Part shown: positions 1-6,267 of the stretch, piece after piece | Layout of the letters: each line of letters begins with the position of its first letter | Position numbering within the stretch: the first letter of the stretch is position 1 | Origin: Amphritea sp. | Lineage (GTDB): Bacteria; Pseudomonadota; Gammaproteobacteria; Pseudomonadales; Balneatricaceae | Assembly: GCA_018067325.1 (NCBI GenBank) | Contig: JAGPUU010000389.1 | Location: forward strand, 1-6,267 | Reading direction: 5' to 3' | Length of the DNA stretch: 6,267 nt | Translations under genes and position numbers: made by a program | The notes under the pieces: model-generated | The model's input: the letters and a program-made list of their open reading frames with translations, nothing else | What the model was told of the DNA's origin: nothing | The model's database searches: none

Positions 1-779
1 TCTGCAGTACCCTTACCACCAGAGATGATAGCGCCAGCATGACCCATACGCTTACCTGCAGGTGCAGTTACACCAGCAATGTAAGATACAACAGGCTTAG
101 TTACATTAGCTTTAATGTACTCAGCAGCTTCTTCTTCAGCTGAACCACCGATCTCACCGATCATAACAATCGCTTCAGTCTGTGGATCGTTCTGGAACAG
201 TTCCAGAATATCGATGAAGTTAGAACCCGGAATAGGGTCGCCACCAATACCTACGCAAGTAGACTGACCGAAACCAGCATCAGTAGTCTGCTTAACAGCT
301 TCATACGTCAACGTACCTGAACGGGAAACAATACCCACTTTACCAGGTAGGTGTATGTGGCCAGGCATGATACCGATCTTACACTCACCCGGAGTGATAA
401 CACCCGGACAGTTTGGTCCGATCAGGCGAACGCCCAGGCTGTCACATACAACTTTACACTCAAGCATATCCATTACAGGAATGTGCTCAGTGATACATAC
501 GATCAGCTGAATACCACTGTTCGCAGCTTCCAGGATAGAATCCTTACAGAAAGCAGCAGGTACGTAGATAACAGATGCTTCAGCACCCGTTTCAGCAACG
601 GCTTCAGCAACAGTATTAAATACTGGCAGACCCAGATGCTCGGAACCACCTTTACCAGGTGTTACACCGCCAACCATCTTAGTGCCGTATGCAATAGCCT
701 GTTCAGAATGGAAGGTACCCTGACCACCAGTGAAACCCTGACAGATTACTTTGGTGTCTTTATTAATCAGAACGGACAT
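1..779 (-). CDS. sucD: Succinyl-CoA synthetase (ADP-forming) alpha subunit, 3' end missing
   Basis: Alpha subunit of cytoplasmic succinyl-CoA synthetase, which with SucC converts succinyl-CoA, ADP or GDP and phosphate into succinate, nucleoside triphosphate and CoA. The visible 259 codons begin [18 protein letters not shown], the CoA-binding Rossmann region. [11 protein letters not shown] lies near residues 121-131, SRSGTLTYE near 152-160 and GIGGDPIPG near 178-186. [10 protein letters not shown] near 242-251 carries His247, the phosphorylated catalytic histidine (His246 in E. coli numbering without Met). The family is about 289 residues, so roughly the last 30 are cut off by the window edge; nothing suggests truncation in the genome. 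The ATG at 777-779 is chosen because it gives the canonical N-terminus and has a strong GGAGGG site 9 nt upstream, inside sucC. The gap to the sucC stop is 2 nt, which implies coupled translation of the two subunits. Identification is secure. Confidence 0.98.
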   Translation of the reverse strand, partial: MSVLINKDTKVICQGFTGGQGTFHSEQAIAYGTKMVGGVTPGKGGSEHLGLPVFNTVAEAVAETGAEASVIYVPAAFCKDSILEAANSGIQLIVCITEHIPVMDMLECKVVCDSLGVRLIGPNCPGVITPGECKIGIMPGHIHLPGKVGIVSRSGTLTYEAVKQTTDAGFGQSTCVGIGGDPIPGSNFIDILELFQNDPQTEAIVMIGEIGGSAEEEAAEYIKANVTKPVVSYIAGVTAPAGKRMGHAGAIISGGKGTA

Positions 780-781
780 TG

Positions 782-1948
782 TTATTTACCCTCCGCTGCT
801 TTAACTGCTTGCTCAGCTGCATCAGTCAGGCTGGTAGCGGCAATAATCGCCAGACCAGACTCAGACAGTAGCTTAGAACCTAGCTCTGCATTGTTACCTT
901 CCAGACGCACTACAACAGGTACCTGTACGCCTACTTCTTTAACCGCACCGATAATACCTTCAGCAATCAGGTCGCAACGTACGATACCACCGAAGATGTT
1001 AACCAAAACAGCCTTAACCTTAGAGTCTTCAAGGATGATCTTGAATGCTTCGGTTACACGCTCTTTAGTCGCGCCGCCGCCAACGTCCAGGAAGTTAGCC
1101 GGGAAGCCACCGTACAGAGATACGATATCCATCGTACCCATTGCCAGGCCTGCACCGTTAACCATGCAACCAATGCTGCCATCCAGCGCTACATAGTTCA
1201 GTTCCCACTGAGCCGCACGAGCTTCACGCTCATCTTCTTGAGATGCATCGTGCATCGCCTGAAGGTCTTTATGACGATAAACAGCGTTACCATCGATCGC
1301 TACTTTAGCATCCAGACAGTGCAAGTTTCCTTCGGTAGTGATAACCAGAGGGTTAATTTCCAGCAGTGCCAGATCTTTCTCTTTGAACATCTTAGCCAGA
1401 CCCAGGAAAATCTGGGTAAACTGCTTAATCTGAACGCCTTCCAGACCCAGTTTGAACGCCAGTTCGCGTGCCTGATATGGCTGCGCACCGGTAACCGGAT
1501 CAATAGTAGCTTTCAAGATTTTTTCTGGAGATTCTTCCGCAACTTTCTCGATCTCAACACCACCTTCGGTGGATGCCATAAAGACGATACGACGTGAAGA
1601 GCGGTCAACAACCGCACCCAGATACAGCTCATTAGCAATATCCGTGCAGTCTTCTACCAAAATTTTAGAAACAGGCTGACCATTTGCGTCAGTCTGAAAA
1701 GTAACAAGGTTCTTACCCAGCCAGTTAGCTGCGAAAGCCTGAGCTTCAGCAGGGGAATTAACCAGCTTAACACCGCCAGCTTTACCACGACCACCTGCGT
1801 GAACCTGAGTCTTAACAACCCACTTGTCACCACCAATTTTCAGAGCCGCTTCAGCAGCAGCTTCCGGAGTATCTACCGCGATTCCATCAGAAACCGGCAG
1901 ACCATATTCAGCAAACAGCTGTTTGCCCTGGTACTCATGAAGATTCAT
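782..1948 (-). CDS. sucC: Succinyl-CoA synthetase (ADP-forming) beta subunit
   Basis: Beta subunit of succinyl-CoA synthetase; it binds the nucleotide and, in this family, provides succinate specificity. At 388 residues it has the full family length. The N-terminal ATP-grasp domain starts [19 protein letters not shown]. Lys46 and the GRG at 53-55 within the [11 protein letters not shown] segment are nucleotide-binding residues in the E. coli enzyme. Glu197 and Asn199 (LLEINPL) and Asp213 (LDAK) match the metal/nucleotide site. The C-terminal ligase-CoA domain includes [23 protein letters not shown] and [11 protein letters not shown], the region that meets the alpha-subunit phosphohistidine. 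The ATG at 1946-1948 gives the canonical start, but its ribosome site is weak (only GGA, 7 nt away). The gene follows lpd after a 154-nt spacer and runs into sucD after 2 nt. No damage or unusual residue was seen. Confidence 0.99.
   Translation of the reverse strand: MNLHEYQGKQLFAEYGLPVSDGIAVDTPEAAAEAALKIGGDKWVVKTQVHAGGRGKAGGVKLVNSPAEAQAFAANWLGKNLVTFQTDANGQPVSKILVEDCTDIANELYLGAVVDRSSRRIVFMASTEGGVEIEKVAEESPEKILKATIDPVTGAQPYQARELAFKLGLEGVQIKQFTQIFLGLAKMFKEKDLALLEINPLVITTEGNLHCLDAKVAIDGNAVYRHKDLQAMHDASQEDEREARAAQWELNYVALDGSIGCMVNGAGLAMGTMDIVSLYGGFPANFLDVGGGATKERVTEAFKIILEDSKVKAVLVNIFGGIVRCDLIAEGIIGAVKEVGVQVPVVVRLEGNNAELGSKLLSESGLAIIAATSLTDAAEQAVKAAEGK
789..794 (-). promoter_or_regulatory. sucD ribosome-binding site inside the sucC coding end
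   Basis: On the minus strand GGAGGG lies 9 nt before the sucD ATG and is itself part of the last sense codons of sucC (Glu-Gly). It supports the sucD start. Ribosomes ending on sucC would stop within a few nucleotides of the sucD start, so coupled translation and balanced alpha/beta subunits are a reasonable inference. Confidence 0.85.
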
Positions 1949-2102
1949 GCTCTAATCCGTCGTTTTTTAACACTTTTTGAGAACCCTGCAAAACGATATG
2001 GAGAGAGTATCTTTTCACAGCCCAAATGCGCGTACAAAGTACTGCACACACAATAATCGACCGGGAATTACCCGGTCGAAACTTTAAACAATTGTACAGC
2101 GA
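1949..2102 (-). other. lpd–sucC intercistronic spacer (154 nt)
   Basis: This is the longest non-coding stretch in the window. In transcript order it holds the lpd stop, an AT-rich segment with the palindrome ACAATTGT, a perfect GC-rich hairpin at 2079-2057, a UG-rich run, then about 100 nt without strong structure. It ends in an A-rich tract (GTTAAAAAACGACGG) before the sucC start. The only Shine-Dalgarno-like element for sucC is GGA at 1956-1958. I saw no minus-strand ATG in the spacer and no convincing -35/-10 pair, so an internal sucCD promoter is possible but not shown by the sequence. A 29-codon plus-strand ORF here has no ribosome site and is not called. Confidence 0.8.
2057..2079 (-). 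terminator. GC-rich hairpin after lpd; possible partial terminator or mRNA-stabilising stem
   Basis: TCGACCGGG and CCCGGTCGA form a perfect 9-bp stem around a 5-nt loop (UAAUU in the transcript), starting about 23 nt after the lpd stop codon. The transcript continues UUAUUGUGUGUG, an interrupted U-tract that is weaker than in a standard Rho-independent terminator. Because the same-strand sucC and sucD genes follow, I infer partial attenuation, or a stem that protects the upstream sucAB-lpd message from 3' exonucleases, rather than full termination. The stem is directly visible; its function is not. Confidence 0.6.
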
Positions 2103-3542
<1,440 letters not shown>

Positions 3543-3575
3543 CTACCTATCAATTCGTTCTAGTAATGGACTAAC

Positions 3576-4769
3576 TCAGACTTCCAGCAGCATACGTGCA
3601 GGATCTTCCAGAAGGTCTTTAATAGTCACGAGGAATTGTACCGCTTCCTTACCATCAATCATACGATGGTCGTAGGAAAGCGCCAGGTACATCATAGGCA
3701 GAATTTCAACCTGACCATTAACCGCCATAGGACGTTCCTGAATCTTATGCATTCCCAGAATTGCGGTCTGAGGCGGATTAAGAATAGGAGTAGACATCAG
3801 GGATCCGAACACACCACCGTTAGTGATAGTAAAGGTTCCGCCCTGCATATCATCCAAGCCCAACTTACCGTCACGGCCACGAGCACCGAAATCAGCAATA
3901 GTAGACTCAACATCAGCCAGCGTCATCGCATCAGTATCACGCAACACAGGAACCATCAGGCCACGCGCAGTAGAAACTGCTACGCCGATATCCTGGTAAC
4001 CGTGATACACCATATCATTGCCATCGATAGAGGCATTTACGGCTGGGAAACGCTTCAGCGCTTCAGTAGTCGCTTTAACAAAGAAAGACATGAAGCCCAA
4101 ACGAGTACCGTTGTGGGTCTTCTCAAACAGGTCTTTGTACTGCTTACGCAGCTCCATAACCGGCTTCATGTTTACTTCGTTATAAGTTGTCAGCATGGCA
4201 GCAGTCTGCTGCGCCTCAACCAAACGTTTAGCAATCGTGGCACGCAAACGCGTCATCGGAACACGTTTTTCAACACGCTCACCGGATACGATATTCAACG
4301 CGGCAGCATTATCAACCTTAACTGGCGCTGCAGCGGCTACTGCTGGCTTGTTCTTAAGGAAGTTAACAACGTCCTCTTTGGTGATACCACCATTCTTGCC
4401 AGTCGCTGGAATCTGGCTCGCATCCAGACTATTTTCTTCGATCAGCTTACGAGCAGCTGGGCCTACTTTTTCAACATCTGCTGCTGCTGACTGAGCCGGA
4501 GCTGCTGTTGCAGCGGGTGCTGCCGCTGCAGCACCTGCTTCAAAAATAGCCAGTATTTCTTCACTTAGAACTGTGTCGCCTTCACCCTTGATGATCTCTT
4601 TGATCACACCATCAGACGGCGCTACAACTTCCAATACAACTTTATCTGTCTCAATATCAACGATCAGCTCATCGGTTGAACAAGCCTCACCTGGCTGTTT
4701 GTGCCAGGTCGCTACAGTACCGTCGGCTACGGATTCAGGGAAGGTCGGCGTTTTGATTTCGATTGACAT
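3576..4769 (-). CDS. sucB: Dihydrolipoyllysine succinyltransferase (E2o), core of 2-oxoglutarate dehydrogenase
   Basis: Transfers the succinyl group from its lipoyl arm to CoA and forms the structural core (24-mer in known members) to which E1o and E3 bind. It has 397 residues, near the usual 400-410. A single lipoyl domain covers about 1-77, with the lipoylated Lys43 in [11 protein letters not shown]. An Ala/Pro-rich flexible linker (about 79-98) follows. The peripheral E1/E3-binding domain is about 101-138 ([10 protein letters not shown] ... [11 protein letters not shown]), followed by a second Ala-rich linker. The catalytic domain runs from about 165 to the end, with the active-site His368 and Asp372 in [13 protein letters not shown]. 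The ATG at 4767-4769 has AAGGA 6 nt upstream (4776-4780), and the start [14 protein letters not shown] is canonical. It lies 47 nt after sucA across a hairpin. The single lipoyl domain and succinyltransferase-like core argue against acetyltransferase AceF. Confidence 0.98.
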   Translation of the reverse strand: MSIEIKTPTFPESVADGTVATWHKQPGEACSTDELIVDIETDKVVLEVVAPSDGVIKEIIKGEGDTVLSEEILAIFEAGAAAAAPAATAAPAQSAAADVEKVGPAARKLIEENSLDASQIPATGKNGGITKEDVVNFLKNKPAVAAAAPVKVDNAAALNIVSGERVEKRVPMTRLRATIAKRLVEAQQTAAMLTTYNEVNMKPVMELRKQYKDLFEKTHNGTRLGFMSFFVKATTEALKRFPAVNASIDGNDMVYHGYQDIGVAVSTARGLMVPVLRDTDAMTLADVESTIADFGARGRDGKLGLDDMQGGTFTITNGGVFGSLMSTPILNPPQTAILGMHKIQERPMAVNGQVEILPMMYLALSYDHRMIDGKEAVQFLVTIKDLLEDPARMLLEV

Positions 4770-4791
4770 GTCTTTTCCTTTCTCAGTGCTA

Positions 4792-4820
4792 CTAACAGGC
4801 GTTTTTTTTCGGCCTGTTAG
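4792..4820 (-). repeat. Perfect 9-bp inverted repeat spanning the sucA stop codon
   Basis: CTAACAGGC (4792-4800) and GCCTGTTAG (4812-4820) are exact reverse complements around an 11-nt loop that is nearly all A in the transcript (CGAAAAAAAAC). The UAA stop of sucA (4817-4819) lies in the 5' arm. The 3' arm ends 11 nt before the AAGGA ribosome site of sucB. No U-tract follows on the transcribed strand, so it does not look like an intrinsic terminator. An RNA stem that affects message stability or sucA–sucB translation is inferred. Confidence 0.75.
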
Positions 4821-6267
4821 CCATTGATTGCTTCATTAACCAGTTTTTCCTGCTGCTCAAGGTGTACAGATATGTAACCTACGGCAGGGGCTGCAGCGTG
4901 TGGACGACCCACACCTTCCATATGAATCTTGTCTTTGTGGCGAGACAGCGCATGGCGCATATGATGCTGCGAACAGTACCATGCACCCTGGTTCATCGGC
5001 TCTTCCTGACACCAGACAGCAGACTCAAGGTTAGTGTATTGCTTAATAGCATCAAACATCTGATGTTCAGGGAACGGATACAGCTGTTCGATACGAATGA
5101 TAGCAACATCATCCCTTTCCAGTTCTGCACGACGGTTGTACAGGTCGTAATAAACCTTACCGCTACACAGAATCAGACGCTTAACCTTCTTAGGATCAAG
5201 CTGATCGGTCTCAGAGATTACTGGCAGGAAGCTACCTTCAGACAGCTCTTCCAACGTTGACACCGCTTGCTTGTGACGCAACAAACTCTTAGGCGTCATA
5301 ACAACCAGAGGTTTACGCAGCGGACGAACAACCTGACGACGCAACAGATGATAAATCTGAGCCGGAGTTGTCGGTACGCATACCTGAATATTATGCTCTG
5401 CACAGAGCTGCAAGTAACGCTCAAGACGGGCTGAAGAATGCTCAGGCCCCTGCCCTTCAAAGCCGTGTGGAAGTAACATCGTCAGACCACAAAGACGGGC
5501 CCACTTATGCTCTCCACTGGTAATAAACTGGTCAATTACTACCTGGGCACCGTTGGCAAAATCACCAAACTGAGCTTCCCAGATAACCAATGCGTTAGGC
5601 ATGGTAGTTGAGTAACCGTATTCAAACGCAAGTACCGCTTCCTCAGAGAGGAAAGAGTCATGCAGGGTCAGCGGCGGCTGATCCGGAGCAATATTCTTCA
5701 GAGGCTCATAAACCTCACCGCTTTGCTGATCATGCAGCACCGCATGACGGTGTGAGAACGTACCCCGGCCAACATCTTGACCTGTGATACGAACCGGGAA
5801 GCCTTCTGCCAGAATCGAAGCATAAGCCAGTGACTCAGCCATACCCCAATTAAGCTCCATAGCACCGACAGCCATACGTTTACGATCTTCATAGATCTTA
5901 TGAACCTGGCGCTGAACCTGGAAACCTTCCGGCACTTCACAGATTTTAGTGCCCAGTTCCTGCAGTAGCTTCGTCTCAACACGGGTATCACAATCAAAGG
6001 ACCATTCAAGTCCCAGATATGGAGCCCAGTCAACAAAGAGCTCCTGCTTAGGTTCCATCACCAGTGAATGAGTAACGTGCTTGCCGTCTTCAAGATCTTT
6101 ACGATAGTTCTGTTCCAGCTGCTTACACTGCTCAGCGGTAACAACACCTTCAGAGATCAGTTGCTGAGCATAGAGTTCACGGGTCGATTTCTGAATCTTA
6201 ATCTGCTTATACATCAACGGCTGAGTACCAGATGGCTCATCCGCTTCGTTGTGGCCCCGGCGGCGGT
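4817..6267 (-). CDS. sucA: 2-oxoglutarate dehydrogenase E1 component, C-terminal half (5' end outside window)
   Basis: Thiamine-diphosphate-dependent E1o, which decarboxylates 2-oxoglutarate and succinylates the lipoyl arm of SucB. The frame stays open to the right edge, giving 482 residues beginning [20 protein letters not shown]. That block lies near residue 450 of the roughly 930-residue E. coli protein, so about half is missing through the window cut only. The thiamine-diphosphate-binding half is therefore not visible. Seen here are the central transketolase-like pyrimidine-binding domain with [19 protein letters not shown] (active-site histidines), [20 protein letters not shown] and [20 protein letters not shown]. 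The C-terminal domain includes [38 protein letters not shown] and [20 protein letters not shown] at 6215-6217 is an internal Leu codon, not the start. The gene heads the operon segment; its promoter and any sdh genes often found upstream lie outside the window. Confidence 0.98.
   Translation of the reverse strand, partial: RRRGHNEADEPSGTQPLMYKQIKIQKSTRELYAQQLISEGVVTAEQCKQLEQNYRKDLEDGKHVTHSLVMEPKQELFVDWAPYLGLEWSFDCDTRVETKLLQELGTKICEVPEGFQVQRQVHKIYEDRKRMAVGAMELNWGMAESLAYASILAEGFPVRITGQDVGRGTFSHRHAVLHDQQSGEVYEPLKNIAPDQPPLTLHDSFLSEEAVLAFEYGYSTTMPNALVIWEAQFGDFANGAQVVIDQFITSGEHKWARLCGLTMLLPHGFEGQGPEHSSARLERYLQLCAEHNIQVCVPTTPAQIYHLLRRQVVRPLRKPLVVMTPKSLLRHKQAVSTLEELSEGSFLPVISETDQLDPKKVKRLILCSGKVYYDLYNRRAELERDDVAIIRIEQLYPFPEHQMFDAIKQYTNLESAVWCQEEPMNQGAWYCSQHHMRHALSRHKDKIHMEGVGRPHAAAPAVGYISVHLEQQEKLVNEAING

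Noticed and set aside
351..1196. A 281-codon plus-strand ORF opposite the sucD-sucC junction.
   Set aside because: It lies antisense to two certain, highly conserved genes and its translation shows no recognisable domain. Strongly biased codon use in the real genes leaves few stops in the opposite strand, which explains it.
2032..2042. GTACAAAGTAC, a small inverted repeat near the lpd-sucC hairpin.
   Set aside because: It is only 4 bp around a 3-nt loop; the flanking bases extend it only imperfectly, so it is likely chance.
1994..2086. A 29-codon plus-strand ORF (ATG GAG AGA...) in the lpd-sucC spacer.
   Set aside because: There is no Shine-Dalgarno sequence, it runs antisense to the operon transcript and through the hairpin, and its composition is unremarkable.
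3636..4490. A 284-codon plus-strand ORF opposite most of sucB.
   Set aside because: It is a shadow of sucB; the translation is rich in His, Arg, Asn and Gln with no family resemblance, and no ribosome site or promoter was seen.
4502..4534. Low-complexity GCT/GCA-rich repeat-like stretch within sucB.
   Set aside because: It encodes the Ala/Pro-rich flexible linker after the lipoyl domain, a normal feature of E2 proteins.
6212..6217. TTG/ATG as a possible start of a shorter sucA product.
   Set aside because: The frame continues upstream with the conserved [16 protein letters not shown] block, so these are internal Leu and Met codons.

Overview
The window is a single minus-strand block of central carbon metabolism. 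Transcription runs from the right edge to the left: sucA (3' half only) – sucB – lpd – sucC – sucD (all but its 3' end). Together these encode the 2-oxoglutarate dehydrogenase complex (E1o, E2o, E3) and succinyl-CoA synthetase (beta, alpha), two consecutive steps of the TCA cycle. All five products are identified from strong family motifs and near-standard lengths. No mobile element, tRNA, rRNA, CRISPR array or accessory gene is visible.

Organism: the proteins look gammaproteobacterial; SucC and SucD in particular read very close to the E. coli proteins as I remember them. An lpd gene between sucB and sucC is the layout of Pseudomonas and its marine relatives. In enterics the E3 gene sits with aceEF instead. 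With roughly even base composition, I infer an Oceanospirillales/Pseudomonadales-type marine gammaproteobacterium, but I cannot name a genus. Codon choice (GGT, CGT, CTG, AAC, ATC) is that of highly expressed genes.

Layout in order of transcription: sucA ends at 4817. A 47-nt spacer follows, with a perfect 9-bp hairpin that overlaps the sucA stop codon. sucB (4769-3576) is followed by a 39-nt spacer and then lpd (3536-2103). The 154-nt spacer between lpd and sucC is the only sizeable non-coding stretch and carries a GC-rich perfect 9-bp hairpin just after lpd. sucC (1948-782) is separated from sucD (779 to the left edge) by 2 nt, and the sucD ribosome-binding site lies inside the end of sucC.

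How the genes work together: SucA decarboxylates 2-oxoglutarate and passes the succinyl group to the lipoyl arm of SucB. SucB forms succinyl-CoA, and Lpd reoxidises the dihydrolipoyl arm with NAD+. SucCD then converts succinyl-CoA to succinate with substrate-level phosphorylation.

I found no previously undescribed system. The points worth a second look are the two intercistronic hairpins and the uneven gene spacing, which may set the relative output of sucAB-lpd and sucCD.
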